DNA from: Bradyrhizobium guangxiense
Lineage (GTDB): Bacteria; Pseudomonadota; Alphaproteobacteria; Rhizobiales; Xanthobacteraceae
NCBI RefSeq assembly: GCF_004114915.1
Contig: NZ_CP022219.1
Span: 4,246,501 to 4,310,500 of the forward strand
Reading direction: 5' to 3'
DNA: 64,000 nt
Shown in pieces: positions 17,661 through 26,259 of the stretch. The notes beneath the pieces are model-generated. The model had not been told where the DNA came from, did not search any database, and saw nothing but the letters and a program-made list of their open reading frames with translations. The position numbers were made by a program, and so were the translations under genes. The first letter of the stretch is position 1; the number at the start of each line of letters is the position of its first letter.

Positions 17661-18824
17661 TCAATCCAGCGTGCGACGGAAGCGCGTCACGGCGATGGTC
17701 ATGGCGACCAGCATCAGGGCCGCCAGCGCCAGCGTGTCGAAGCGCAAATTCTGCATGGTCGCGCCCTTCAGCATGACGGCGCGGACGATGCGCAGGTAAT
17801 GGGTCAGCGGCAGGCATTCGCCGACATATTGCGCCCAGGCCGGCATGCCTGCGAACGGAAACATGAAGCCCGACAAGAGAATGCTCGGCAGGAAGAACAT
17901 GAACGACATCTGTATCGCCTGCAGTTGATTCTGTGCGATGGTGGAGAACGTGTAGCCAATCGCGAGATTTGCGGCGATGAAGAGGGTCGAGAGTGCCGCG
18001 AGCAGAACGAGATTGCCGAGCACCGGCACGCCGAACAGGAACACTCCGATATTGACGATCAGGAAGGCTTGAATGAAGCCGACCAGGATGTAGGGAATGA
18101 TCTTGCCGAGCATGACCTCGACCGGCTTGATCGGCATCGACAAGAGGCTTTCCATAGTGCCGCGTTCAATCTCGCGCGTCACCGATAGTGCCGTGAAGAT
18201 CAGCATGGTCATGGTCAGGATGGTGCCCACCAGTCCCGGCACGATGTTGAGCCGCGATTCCGCAGCCGGATTATAGCGCGCATGCGCCCGGATCTCGAAC
18301 GGCAGTACCGGCGCAGCGCCGATATAGAGATCGTGCTGGAGAGCGGTCTGCACGATCATCCCGAGCGAGCCGAGTGCGGAGCTGGCGGCGACCGGATCGG
18401 TCGCATCCGCCGCAACCAGCAGTGCCGGCTTGTCGCCGCGCCGCACCGCCCGTTCGAAGCCGCGCGGGATTTCGACGCCGAACAGTACTTTGCCGGACTT
18501 CAGCAAATTGTCGAAATCGTCGACATCGTGCACTTCGTAGACGAAACGGAAATAGGCAGTATTTTCCAACGCCTTCAGGACGGAGCGGGCGAGGTCAGAC
18601 TCCTCCTGCAACAGCACCGCGCTCGGCAGATGGTGCGGCGTGGTGTTGATGGCATAACCGAACAACAGCAACTGCATCACCGGAATCGCGACGATCATCG
18701 CGAACGAGACACGGTCGCGCCGAAGCTGAATGAACTCCTTCGCCATCATGGCATAGGTACGGCGCCAGAAGCCGAAGCGGTCGCGGATCTCCCGTACGGG
18801 ACCGGTTGCCTGGATGGTGCTCAT
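17661..18824 (-). CDS. ABC-2 type transporter permease
   Basis: A 387-residue permease of the YbhR/YbhS type. One N-terminal membrane helix (about 40-58) is followed by a large extracytoplasmic domain (about 60-190) and five C-terminal helices (about 195-380), with the family segment VTREIERGTMESLLSMPIKP just inside. Its start overlaps the ATPase stop by 4 bases (ATGA). With the ATPase and the HlyD-type adaptor it forms a tripartite-like exporter for drugs or other hydrophobic molecules, repressed by the TetR protein at the head of the operon. The substrate is unknown. Confidence 0.93.
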   Translation of the reverse strand: MSTIQATGPVREIRDRFGFWRRTYAMMAKEFIQLRRDRVSFAMIVAIPVMQLLLFGYAINTTPHHLPSAVLLQEESDLARSVLKALENTAYFRFVYEVHDVDDFDNLLKSGKVLFGVEIPRGFERAVRRGDKPALLVAADATDPVAASSALGSLGMIVQTALQHDLYIGAAPVLPFEIRAHARYNPAAESRLNIVPGLVGTILTMTMLIFTALSVTREIERGTMESLLSMPIKPVEVMLGKIIPYILVGFIQAFLIVNIGVFLFGVPVLGNLVLLAALSTLFIAANLAIGYTFSTIAQNQLQAIQMSFMFFLPSILLSGFMFPFAGMPAWAQYVGECLPLTHYLRIVRAVMLKGATMQNLRFDTLALAALMLVAMTIAVTRFRRTLD

Positions 18825-19750
18825 TGGAAATTGTCCCTGGAGCGGTTCATCAGTTCGATGAAGACGTCTTCCAGCGATGGATGCGACTTCTGCCAGTGCA
18901 GGCCACTCCGCTCGCGCCAGGGTGCGATGCTGGCCTCGAGCGCCGCAACGTCGCGGCCCGAGACGTGCAGCGAGGTGCCGAACGGAGCCACCATGTCAAT
19001 TCCGGGCTTGCCGTCGAGCTCGGCCGCGAGGCCGCCCAACTCGCCGGTGACGGTGTAGGTCGTCAGCGCGGACTTCGCGATCACCTCGTCCACGGTCCCG
19101 CGCGCCAGGAGATGGCCATAAGCAATATAAGCGATCTCGTGGCAGCGCTCGGCCTCGTCCATGTAATGGGTCGAGACCAGCACGGTGAGGCCCTCGGCCG
19201 CAAGCGCGTGGATCTCGTTCCAGAAGTCGCGCCGCGCCTTGGGATCGACGCCGGCGGTGGGCTCGTCCAGCAGCAGCAATTGCGGATTGGGCAGCGTGCA
19301 GGCGCCTAACGCCAATCGCTGCTTCCAGCCGCCGGAGAGCTCGCCCGCAAGCTGCTCCTCGCGCCCGGACAACCCGAGCCGCTTGATCATGTCGCGTGCG
19401 GCACCGCGCGCATCGGCAAGACCATAGAGGCGCGCGACGAATTCGAGGTTCTCGCGCACGGAGAGATCCTGATACAGGCTGAAGCGCTGGGTCATGTAGC
19501 CGACCTGGCGCTTGATCTTCTCGGAGTCGCGCAAAATGTCGTAGCCGAGACAGGTGCCCTCGCCGCTGTCGGGCGTCAGCAACCCGCAGAGGATGCGGAT
19601 GGTGGTGGTCTTGCCCGAGCCGTTTGGCCCGAGGAACCCGTAGATCGAGCCGCGCCTCACCTGCATCGACAGATCATGCACGACCTCGCGGCCGCCGAAT
19701 GATTTGCTCAGGCCCTTGACGTCGATCGCGATGCCGTTGCCGCCATTCAT
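18821..19750 (-). CDS. ABC transporter ATP-binding protein
   Basis: A 309-residue ATPase. Walker A is GPNGSGKTT (about residue 41), the signature motif LSGGWKQRL shows W at one of the variable positions, Walker B is LLLLDEPTAG and the switch His is in VSTHYMDEAERC. The C-terminal tail (about 230-309) is an accessory domain as in YbhF/CcmA-like exporter ATPases. E. coli YbhF has two nucleotide-binding halves; this protein has one, so the complex should be a homodimer. It overlaps both neighbours by 4 bases, showing translational coupling. Confidence 0.94.
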   Translation of the reverse strand: MNGGNGIAIDVKGLSKSFGGREVVHDLSMQVRRGSIYGFLGPNGSGKTTTIRILCGLLTPDSGEGTCLGYDILRDSEKIKRQVGYMTQRFSLYQDLSVRENLEFVARLYGLADARGAARDMIKRLGLSGREEQLAGELSGGWKQRLALGACTLPNPQLLLLDEPTAGVDPKARRDFWNEIHALAAEGLTVLVSTHYMDEAERCHEIAYIAYGHLLARGTVDEVIAKSALTTYTVTGELGGLAAELDGKPGIDMVAPFGTSLHVSGRDVAALEASIAPWRERSGLHWQKSHPSLEDVFIELMNRSRDNFQ

Positions 19751-20664
19751 CGCTTGTCTGCTACCGGGGTTTTGGGATTGAGATAGACGTCGATCGGCTG
19801 TCCGACCCGCAGCGCGTCCGGGCGCGAGGGCCGCGCCTGGATCAGATAGACCAGCTTGTTGCGCTCATCGAGGCTGTAGATGACGGGCGGGGTGTATTCG
19901 GCCGAGGTCGCGATGAAATAGATCTTCGCGGTGAGGTCGGCGGCGCAATTGTCGCAGGAGACGCGCACCGTATCGCCGATCGCGAGCTTCGGCAGCGCGG
20001 TTTCCGGCACGAAGAAGCGCAGCTTCATGTTGCCGGGCGGCATGATCGACAGCACCGGCCGCTGCGCCGCGACCATCTCGCCTTCGCGGAAGTAGATCTG
20101 CTGAATGGTGCCGGCAACGGGCGCAAAGCCCTTGCGCCGCGCCATCCGCGTCTCCGACGTCGCAACCTTCGCTTCGGCAACGCGCAGGGCGGACACGGCG
20201 GAATCGAGATTGGCCTGGGTGCCCGAGCCGGTCTTGCTGAGCGAGGCCGCGCGATCATAGGTCTGCTGCGCGTTGGCCAGGGTCGCCTTGTTCTGGTTGA
20301 GATCGGCGAGCTGGAGATCGTCGTCGACGGAATAGAGCTGATCGCCGACCTTCACCTCGTCCCCCTCGCGGACGCTGAGCTTGGTCACCCGCCCCGCTTC
20401 GTCCGGGCTGACGAAGATCATATCGGCCTCCACCCACCCCTGGAAGCCGGGATCGCGCCTCTCCTTGCACCCGGCCAGCGAGATTGCGAGGACCAGCGCG
20501 GCGATCGTGCCGAGACGCGGCAGATTGTGCTGTCGATCCCTCACCCTGAGGAGCTGCGAAGCAGCGTCTCGAAGGGCGAGGAGCCACAGCCGGGCCTGCA
20601 TCCTTCGAGACGCGCGTTCCGCGCTCCTCAGGATGAGGTGAGAGGTGTTGCGCGACGACCTCAT
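19747..20664 (-). CDS. HlyD-family periplasmic adaptor, lipoprotein-like, with repeat-encoded N-terminus
   Basis: A 305-residue membrane-fusion/adaptor protein. After the signal region with lipobox LAISLAGC, it has a biotinyl-lipoyl-like half (VSPDEAGRVTKLSVREGDEV), a coiled-coil hairpin (about 115-175) and the second lipoyl half (AGTIQQIYFREGEMV). ATG 20664 overlaps the TetR stop (ATGA). From that start, however, about the first 40 residues are encoded by a dispersed palindromic repeat (20539-20642), leaving an unusually long N-region before the lipobox. GTG 20544 would give a normal 20-odd-residue lipoprotein signal peptide. The protein should bridge the inner-membrane ABC exporter to an outer-membrane channel. 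Confidence 0.9.
   Translation of the reverse strand: MRSSRNTSHLILRSAERASRRMQARLWLLALRDAASQLLRVRDRQHNLPRLGTIAALVLAISLAGCKERRDPGFQGWVEADMIFVSPDEAGRVTKLSVREGDEVKVGDQLYSVDDDLQLADLNQNKATLANAQQTYDRAASLSKTGSGTQANLDSAVSALRVAEAKVATSETRMARRKGFAPVAGTIQQIYFREGEMVAAQRPVLSIMPPGNMKLRFFVPETALPKLAIGDTVRVSCDNCAADLTAKIYFIATSAEYTPPVIYSLDERNKLVYLIQARPSRPDALRVGQPIDVYLNPKTPVADKR
20539..20642. repeat. Palindromic repeat inserted in the 5' end of the HlyD gene
   Basis: A unit of about 104 bases with inverted ends: CTCACCCTGAGGAGCTGCG at the left and CGCGCTCCTCAGGATGAGGT at the right, with internal CGTCTCGAAGG / CCTTCGAGACG arms. This CCTGAGGAGC family differs from the ATTCCGGGG family. It lies wholly inside the annotated HlyD reading frame and keeps that frame open. 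Confidence 0.85.
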
Positions 20665-21356
20665 GTCGTCCTCCGTTCGCCAAAAATCAAATCGAGATGG
20701 ACGCGCAGCATCTCCTGCGCGTCGAGCGGCGCGTGCCGCGCAAACAGGCTCTGCCAGATCACCGCGATCATCGCCGGCGCGACCAGGATCTGCGGATAGC
20801 GCGCGAGGTTCTTCTGGCGGATCTCGCCGCGGGCGATGCCGAGCTCGATCAGCGCGCGCATGGCGGCGATGCCGCGCGAGACGACTTCGCGGTAGTAGAA
20901 GTCGGCGACAGCGGGAAAGCGCGGCCCCTCCGCCACGATCAGGCGGACCAGATCGCCCCGCCTGGTGTTGATGACCTCTTTCAGGAAATTGCCGGCGAAG
21001 CTCTCGACGAGGTCGCGCACGCTCCCGGTCGGCGGCGGCAGCGTGGTCAGCCGCTCCACCACCGGCACGATCACGATGCGGACCAGCTCCTCGAACATCG
21101 ATTCCTTGTCCTTGAAGTGCAGATAGATCGTGCCCTTGGCGACGCCGGCGCGCTTGGCGATGTCGTCCAGGCGCGTTGCGGCAAAGCCGCGGGCGATGAA
21201 CTCCTCCATCGCGGCTTCCACGATTGCCGCACGCCGCTCCAGCGCGCGCGCCGCTCGGCTTGAGGCAGGCGCCTCTCCGCTGCCTGCTGCCGCAGGGTCC
21301 TTCGCGCTGGCACGAGTTGCGGACGGCAAGGCGGTCTTGATGGGCTTCTGGATCAT
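20661..21356 (-). CDS. TetR-family repressor of the adjacent ABC exporter
   Basis: A 231-residue regulator with a flexible Ala/Ser-rich N-terminal tail (about 1-40), a TetR helix-turn-helix (about 43-90, containing RLDDIAKRAGVAKGTIYLHF) and a C-terminal ligand and dimer domain. It is the first gene of the TetR-HlyD-ATPase-permease operon, all four genes overlapping by 4 bases. A perfect 22-bp palindrome lies 8 bases before its start codon, so it probably represses its own operon and is released by an exported compound. Confidence 0.93.
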   Translation of the reverse strand: MIQKPIKTALPSATRASAKDPAAAGSGEAPASSRAARALERRAAIVEAAMEEFIARGFAATRLDDIAKRAGVAKGTIYLHFKDKESMFEELVRIVIVPVVERLTTLPPPTGSVRDLVESFAGNFLKEVINTRRGDLVRLIVAEGPRFPAVADFYYREVVSRGIAAMRALIELGIARGEIRQKNLARYPQILVAPAMIAVIWQSLFARHAPLDAQEMLRVHLDLIFGERRTT

Positions 21357-21364
21357 GTTTCATT

Positions 21365-21386
21365 TATGACTGACTAGTCAGTCATA
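21365..21386. promoter_or_regulatory. Perfect 22-bp palindrome, operator of the TetR-exporter operon
   Basis: TATGACTGACT (21365-21375) is followed without a gap by its exact reverse complement AGTCAGTCATA (21376-21386). It lies immediately upstream of the TetR start codon at 21356. Size and symmetry match TetR-family operators. Confidence 0.8.
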
Positions 21387-21412
21387 GTCAAGGCAGTGAT
21401 GTGGCCCTGTTT

Positions 21413-21457
21413 GGCTAATGAATTAGCCTTGACTAATGCATTAGTATCTACTAATTG
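21413..21457 (+). promoter_or_regulatory. ArsR promoter with two operator dyads
   Basis: GGCTAAT-GA-ATTAGCC (21413-21428) and the perfect palindrome ACTAATGCATTAGT (21432-21445) share the CTAAT/ATTAG half-site, and a third half-site ACTAAT lies at 21450. TTGACT (21429-21434) can serve as a -35 box with TAATTG (21452-21457) as -10 at 17-base spacing. Self-binding of the ArsR protein here would occlude the promoter. The promoter is inferred; the dyads are seen directly. Confidence 0.6.
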
Positions 21458-21463
21458 AATTGC

Positions 21464-21799
21464 ATGATCGAAGCTGCGCCAAACCCCGTCACCACCGTGA
21501 TGCGCGCCCTCGCCGACCCCACCCGCCGGGCCGTGTTCGAGCGCGTGTTCGAAAGCAGGGAGATCAGCGTCGCCGAGCTGACGCGCGGCAGCGGCGTGAC
21601 GCAGGGCGCGATCTCGCAGCACCTGAAGTCGCTGAAGCAGGCAGGCCTCGTCGCCGAGCGCGCCGAGGGCCGCAACGTCTATTACCGCGCCGCGCCGCAA
21701 GGGCTCGAACCCCTGGTCACCTGGATGGACCATTACGGCGTGTTCTGGCGCGAGCGTTTCCAGAACCTGCGTGACCTGTTGAAGGAGATTGATCCATGA
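21464..21799 (+). CDS. ArsR-family transcriptional regulator
   Basis: A 111-residue winged-helix regulator: MRALADPTRRAVFERVF opens the domain, SVAELTRGSGVTQGAISQHL is the recognition helix region and GRNVYYRAAPQGLEPL the wing. There is no CxCx metal site, so it is of the non-metal ArsR group often paired with SRPBCC (AHSA1) genes. ATG 21464 has no ribosome site, and the predicted -10 box ends only about 6 bases before it, which suggests a leaderless transcript. The SRPBCC gene overlaps its stop by 4 bases. Confidence 0.92.
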   Translation: MIEAAPNPVTTVMRALADPTRRAVFERVFESREISVAELTRGSGVTQGAISQHLKSLKQAGLVAERAEGRNVYYRAAPQGLEPLVTWMDHYGVFWRERFQNLRDLLKEIDP

Positions 21800-22266
21800 G
21801 TGCTGCTCCCAATGCGCAAGCCCGACACCAAACCAGAGACATCGTCATCGACGAGGTCTTCCCTCACACCGCCGAGACGATCTGGAAGGCGCTCACCAGC
21901 GCGCAGTTGATCGGGCGCTGGCTGATGCAGCCGACCGGCTTCGAGGCCATCGAAGGCAAGGCCTTCACCTTCCAGACCACTCCCGGCGGCAACTGGGACG
22001 GCGTGATCCATTGCCAAGTTCTGGAGGTCGTGCCGAACCGCCGCCTCGCCTACGCCTGGAAGGGCGGCGATGCGCGCAACACCGGCTATGGCGCTCCGCT
22101 CGACACTGTCGTGACGTGGTCCCTCACCCCGGTCGAAGCCGGCACGCGGATCAGCCTGGTTCATGCCGGCTTCGTCCTGCCCCGGAACGAGTCGGCCTAC
22201 TCGGTCATGAGCGGCGGCTGGAAGAAGGTCGTCCGCAAGCTCGATGAGATCAGCGGCGAAGGTTGA
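21796..22266 (+). CDS. SRPBCC (AHSA1-like) domain protein
   Basis: A 156-residue START/Bet v1-like fold protein. The typical opening VIDEVFPHTAETIWKALTS, the GRWLMQP loop and the C-terminal helix GGWKKVVRKLDEI are visible. These proteins bind hydrophobic ligands or act as Hsp90-activator-like proteins, and those next to ArsR genes are usually co-regulated with it. It overlaps the ArsR stop (ATGA) and is followed by the GFA gene 15 bases on, forming a three-gene operon. Ligand unknown. Confidence 0.9.
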   Translation: MSAAPNAQARHQTRDIVIDEVFPHTAETIWKALTSAQLIGRWLMQPTGFEAIEGKAFTFQTTPGGNWDGVIHCQVLEVVPNRRLAYAWKGGDARNTGYGAPLDTVVTWSLTPVEAGTRISLVHAGFVLPRNESAYSVMSGGWKKVVRKLDEISGEG

Positions 22267-22281
22267 GTGGGAGACATCGCG

Positions 22282-22695
22282 ATGGACAAGCCCTATACCG
22301 GCGGCTGCGCCTGCGGCGCGATCCGCTATTCGATTGCGGGTGAGCCCCTGTTCAGCAATCATTGTCAGTGCCGGGACTGCCAGCGGGAAAGCGGCAGCGG
22401 CCACGGCTCGTACGCGACCTTCGCGCGTGCCGGCGTCACGGTCACCGGCGAGGCGAAGCGTTGGGACATGGTCGCCGACAGCGGCCAGGTCAAAACGCGC
22501 GGCTTCTGCCCGCAATGCGGCGTGCCGGTGTACATGACCTTTGCGGCACAGCCCGACGTCTTCACCATCCGCGCCGCAAGCCTCGACGAGCCCGCCCGCT
22601 ACCAGCCGCAGGTTGTCACCTACGCCGCGCGCGGACATGGCTGGGATCATCTCGACCCCGATCTGCCGAAATTTGCCGGCATGCCGCCGGCATAG
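22282..22695 (+). CDS. GFA family (CENP-V/GFA domain) zinc protein
   Basis: A 137-residue GFA-fold protein. The zinc-binding Cys pattern is complete: GGCACGAIRY, NHCQCRDCQ and GFCPQCGVPVY. The family is named for glutathione-dependent formaldehyde-activating enzyme, although that activity is disputed and most members are uncharacterised. ATG 22282 with GGGAG at 22269-22273 was chosen over GTG 22267. It is the last gene of the ArsR-SRPBCC-GFA operon. Confidence 0.9.
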   Translation: MDKPYTGGCACGAIRYSIAGEPLFSNHCQCRDCQRESGSGHGSYATFARAGVTVTGEAKRWDMVADSGQVKTRGFCPQCGVPVYMTFAAQPDVFTIRAASLDEPARYQPQVVTYAARGHGWDHLDPDLPKFAGMPPA

Positions 22696-22724
22696 GATCG
22701 GGCGCGCCGAGGCTGATCGGCGGC

Positions 22725-24005
22725 TCAAATGCACGCCCGGATGTAGGACCGGTTGATTTCCCATAATTCATCAAGCAGCCCGCGCGCCGCCTCCTCGGAT
22801 TGGATGACGGGGTCAAGCAGCAATGCCTGTAGCGCTGTCTCCTTCGACGCATGCATCGCCGCTTCTACGGCCAGCTGCTGAACCTGAACCTGAATGGTCA
22901 TCAGCTTGGCCACGGCGTCGGGCAGCGGCCCGAGCGAGACAGGGTGGATACCCCCGATATCTGCCACCACCGGCACTTCGACCGCAGCATCCGCGGGCAG
23001 ATTCGGGATCACCTGTTGATTGTAAATGACGGCGGATTCGAAGAGTTGCCGGCGGTTATGAACAACGGCGGTGATGATGCCGGTCGCACGCTCCCCCGAA
23101 GGCACCGACCACCAGTCAGGCATCTCGGCCACTCCTGCGAGCACGTCATCGATCAGCCGCGTCAGCTTGGCGCGCTCGCCCTCATCCCAGTCGTAGTTGT
23201 AGCCGCCCTCGCCGGCCTCCCAGCCATACGAGAGATACTCGCCAACATGGCTGTCGCCACAGCCGAGCCAGTAGCCGAAGGCATGCAACAACTTGCGCGT
23301 CAGCGGTGAGAAGGTGGGATCGAAATCCCTCTCCCTCTCGCGCAGGAGCGGATAGAGGTCCTCACCCGTCTCGCGGTCGCGAATTTCGGTCAGGCATTGG
23401 AAATGATTGAGGCCTGCACCCCATACCTCCACCTGGTCTTCCCGCATCCCCAAGATTCGGGCGACATTCGCGCGGGCAAGAAATATCCCGTGGCACAGGC
23501 CGATGCTGCGAATGTTGCTGTACCGGCCCAGCGCCAGGATGATGCGACTTTCCGGATTGGAGTAGTTGATGAAGGTCGCACGCGGACAACGGAACTCCAT
23601 CTCACGCACAAAGTCGAAGATCACCGGCAAGGTGCGCAGCGTGAAGAACAAGCCGCCGGGTCCCCCGTTTTCACCCAGCGTATGACGGACGCCAAACTTG
23701 CGCGGAACCTCGAAGTCGAGCCGCCACAGCCGGTTACGATCGATCGCGGTGGAATGCACCACGAACTCGGCACCGTCGAGCGCCGAGCGCCAATCCGTCG
23801 TTGCCTCGATTGTAAAACCGGCACCGGATTTCTCGTTGAGCAGTTTCGCAAGCCGCGTCGACCGGCCGAGCCGGTCGACGTTTCGTCCGACCAGCACGAG
23901 TGTCGCGCCGGAGAGATCGCGGCTCGAAAACAGATCCCGGAACATGCTCATCCCAAAGGATGCACTGCTCGCACCGAGAAAGACGATCTTCGTTGGCCGG
24001 GCCAC
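22725..24005 (-). CDS. Glycoside hydrolase family 4 enzyme (alpha-galactosidase/alpha-glucosidase/glucuronidase type)
   Basis: A 426-residue GH4 enzyme. This family uses NAD+ and a divalent metal for redox-assisted glycoside cleavage. The N-terminal Rossmann sequence [13 protein letters not shown] binds [11 protein letters not shown], the metal-binding GLCHGIF and [10 protein letters not shown] are the family blocks. The exact sugar cannot be told from sequence; AglA-, MelA- and Agu-like activities are all possible. No sugar transporter is adjacent, which is unusual for GH4 genes. Its start lies 19 bases after the stop of the upstream alcohol dehydrogenase gene, so co-transcription is possible. 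Confidence 0.88.
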   Translation of the reverse strand: MARPTKIVFLGASSASFGMSMFRDLFSSRDLSGATLVLVGRNVDRLGRSTRLAKLLNEKSGAGFTIEATTDWRSALDGAEFVVHSTAIDRNRLWRLDFEVPRKFGVRHTLGENGGPGGLFFTLRTLPVIFDFVREMEFRCPRATFINYSNPESRIILALGRYSNIRSIGLCHGIFLARANVARILGMREDQVEVWGAGLNHFQCLTEIRDRETGEDLYPLLRERERDFDPTFSPLTRKLLHAFGYWLGCGDSHVGEYLSYGWEAGEGGYNYDWDEGERAKLTRLIDDVLAGVAEMPDWWSVPSGERATGIITAVVHNRRQLFESAVIYNQQVIPNLPADAAVEVPVVADIGGIHPVSLGPLPDAVAKLMTIQVQVQQLAVEAAMHASKETALQALLLDPVIQSEEAARGLLDELWEINRSYIRACI

Positions 24006-24024
24006 GCTCTGCTCCTCGGGGAAA

Positions 24025-25050
24025 CTAGCCGAAATCCAGCACCATGCGGCCGTCGATCTTGCCGGCCTTCATCCGGTCGAAGACGTCGTTGATTTGCGCA
24101 AGCGGCACCTTCGTCACTTCGGCCTTGACCTTGCCGTCCGCGGCGAAGGCGACAGCCTCGTCGAGGTCGCGCCGCGTGCCCACGATGGAGCCGCGCACGG
24201 TGATGCGCTTGAGCACGACGTCGAAGATCGGCGTCGGGAATTCGCCCGGCGGCAGGCCGACGAGGCTGACGGTGCCCTTGCGGCGCACCATCTTGAGCGC
24301 CTGGGCAAACGCAGCGGTCGAGACCGCCGTCACCAGCACGCCGTGGGCCCCGCCGCCGGTTGCCGCAAGAACCTTGTCGACCGCGCCGGCTGCGAGGGCA
24401 TTGACCGCGAGATCAGCGCCGGTCTCGCGTGCGAGCGCGAGCTTGTCCTCGGCAATGTCGATCGCGGCGACCTTGAGCCCCATCGCCTTGGCGTATTGGA
24501 TCGCGACATGGCCGAGCCCGCCAACGCCCGAGATCACCACCCACTCGCCGGGCTTCGCCTCGGTCTCTTTCAATCCCTTGTAGGTGGTGACGCCGGCGCA
24601 CAGGATCGGCGCGATGGCGGCGAAATCGATGGTCGCCGGCAGCCTTGCCGCAAAGGCAGCCGAGGCGATGACGTATTCGGCGAAGCCGCCGTTGACGCTG
24701 TAGCCGGTGTTGTGCTGGTGCTCGCACAGAGTCTCCCAGCCGGTCTCGCAATATTCGCACGACATGCAGGCGTCGTGCAGCCAGGCGACGCCGACGGCAT
24801 CTCCCACTTTCAGATTCTTCACGCCGGGTCCGAGCGCCGCAACGATGCCGGCCGCCTCGTGGCCGGGAATGAAGGGAGGAACCGGCTTCACCGGCCAATC
24901 GCCGGAGGCTGCATGCAGATCGGTGTGACAGACGCCGCAGGCCTTGACCTTGACCAGAACCTCGCCGGGACCAGGCTGAGGCACCGGCACGTCCTCGATC
25001 ACCAGTGGCTTGCCGAACTGCTTGACGATCGCGGCTTTCATGGTCGGCAT
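24025..25050 (-). CDS. adhP: Zinc-dependent alcohol dehydrogenase
   Basis: A 341-residue medium-chain dehydrogenase. The catalytic zinc site is in [15 protein letters not shown] and PGHEAAGIV; the structural zinc cysteines are in [15 protein letters not shown]; the NAD-binding loop is [18 protein letters not shown]. It oxidises or reduces primary alcohols and aldehydes with NAD, as in AdhP/AdhA enzymes. ATG 25050 (MPTMKAAI) has GAGGAG upstream; a start at MKAAI two codons later is also possible. It precedes the GH4 gene by 19 bases. Confidence 0.93.
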   Translation of the reverse strand: MPTMKAAIVKQFGKPLVIEDVPVPQPGPGEVLVKVKACGVCHTDLHAASGDWPVKPVPPFIPGHEAAGIVAALGPGVKNLKVGDAVGVAWLHDACMSCEYCETGWETLCEHQHNTGYSVNGGFAEYVIASAAFAARLPATIDFAAIAPILCAGVTTYKGLKETEAKPGEWVVISGVGGLGHVAIQYAKAMGLKVAAIDIAEDKLALARETGADLAVNALAAGAVDKVLAATGGGAHGVLVTAVSTAAFAQALKMVRRKGTVSLVGLPPGEFPTPIFDVVLKRITVRGSIVGTRRDLDEAVAFAADGKVKAEVTKVPLAQINDVFDRMKAGKIDGRMVLDFG

Positions 25051-25190
25051 CTGTCTGCTCCTCTGTGCTTTGTGAAGCAGAATAGCGACGCCGCCCGGCG
25101 TACCTTTGACGGGAGTCAAACAGCACAAAGTTTGCTCAAGGCCCGGCCCATCATGACACCACGATGACGCCGCGCGGTGCTCCCGACCTG

Positions 25191-25601
25191 TCAGCTATGG
25201 AACTTGAGGCCATCGACGATCTTGTCGATCACCTTGCGCTCGGCGCGCATGGCGATGCCGACGAGATTGAGATCCGTGCGCGCCACGGCCCTCACCGCCT
25301 CGCGATTGGCGGCATCGTGCGTGGTGCTGAACATGTCCTCGGTATAGACAGCCGGCTTGACGTTGCGGGCGAGTGCCCGATCCAGCGCGCGCGACAGCGC
25401 AGGACCGTCGGCGCCGTAGATCAGGATCGGCTGGCCGATCAGCGCATGATATTTCGTCCCCGAGGCGTCTTCATAGGCTTCGCCGATGCATTCGGGAAAG
25501 GCCGCGGCGATGCCGCTGGATAGGAAGGATGCGACGTTGAGCTTCTGCCAGGCCTGAAGATCGGTGCGGATCACGATCGCGATCTTGGTGTCGAACTGCA
25601 T
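25191..25601 (-). CDS. DUF2000 family protein
   Basis: A 136-residue cytosolic protein matching the DUF2000 family (peptidyl-tRNA-hydrolase-II-like fold). It opens [20 protein letters not shown], the family start, and has the [20 protein letters not shown] and [11 protein letters not shown] segments. No catalytic role is established. A palindromic repeat lies just upstream of its start. Its neighbours do not suggest a pathway. Confidence 0.8.
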   Translation of the reverse strand: MQFDTKIAIVIRTDLQAWQKLNVASFLSSGIAAAFPECIGEAYEDASGTKYHALIGQPILIYGADGPALSRALDRALARNVKPAVYTEDMFSTTHDAANREAVRAVARTDLNLVGIAMRAERKVIDKIVDGLKFHS

Positions 25602-25615
25602 GTATTCCCTCGACT

Positions 25616-25655
25616 GTCATTCCAGGCTCGATGCTACGCATCGCCCCGGAATGAC
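25616..25655. repeat. Half-length palindromic repeat (ATTCCGGGG family)
   Basis: A 40-base single hairpin from GTCATTCCAGGCTCGATGC to GCATCGCCCCGGAATGAC between the DUF2000 start and the DUF4189 stop. Confidence 0.8.
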
Positions 25656-25667
25656 GGCAAGGAAAAA

Positions 25668-26057
25668 TCACCCCTTGGCGTCGCAGGCCCAGGCGCGGAT
25701 CACGCATTCCTTGCCGCCGTATTTGTAGCATTCGCGCGTGGCGGCGTTGAGAGAAGCCGAGATCTTCGGCTTGACGGCGTAACCGTAGGCGCCGCACGGA
25801 TTCGTCATATCGACCGACATCGCAGCACAGGCGCGCTTCATCGTCACGGTGGTGCAATCGCCCTTGCACTGCTTCTGCGCCGCGGCGCGAGCCTCGTGCT
25901 CGTGGCCATAATCAAAAGCCTGGCCATAAGCGCCGCACTTGCCGACCGCAAAGGCGCCGGCGGCATGGGCTTCTGTCATATAGCGGGCGCCGGAAACACA
26001 CACGGACAGCGCAAAGAAAAACATCGCGCAACGGCGCGCGACGACGTTCGAAGCCAT
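25668..26057 (-). CDS. Secreted DUF4189 protein
   Basis: A 129-residue exported protein with a signal peptide (hydrophobic stretch about 10-25; cleavage probably after AHA at about 32) and a Cys-rich DUF4189 domain. AAGAFAVGKCGAYGQAFDYG and the second repeat NPCGAYGYAVKPKIS are the family hallmarks, with Cys pairs CKGDCTTV and GGKECVIRAWAC likely in disulfides. The function is unknown; such proteins are periplasmic or extracellular in rhizobia. The 202 bases upstream hold only its promoter region. Confidence 0.85.
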   Translation of the reverse strand: MASNVVARRCAMFFFALSVCVSGARYMTEAHAAGAFAVGKCGAYGQAFDYGHEHEARAAAQKQCKGDCTTVTMKRACAAMSVDMTNPCGAYGYAVKPKISASLNAATRECYKYGGKECVIRAWACDAKG

Positions 26058-26259
26058 GGAAAAACCCCTCCCCCGAGGCAGGCGGAGGCGAGTCTAAGCG
26101 GCGGTCGTTTCCAGATGGTGAACGGGTGGTTGAAATCGGCAGGCTTCGGGGGGCGCCGTAGGGCGGGCAAAGCGCAGCGTGTCCACCAATTGTCGATCGC
26201 AACGAAGAGACCGTGGGCACGGCGCTCCGCGCCATTGCCCACCGTCGTTTGCGGCACCT

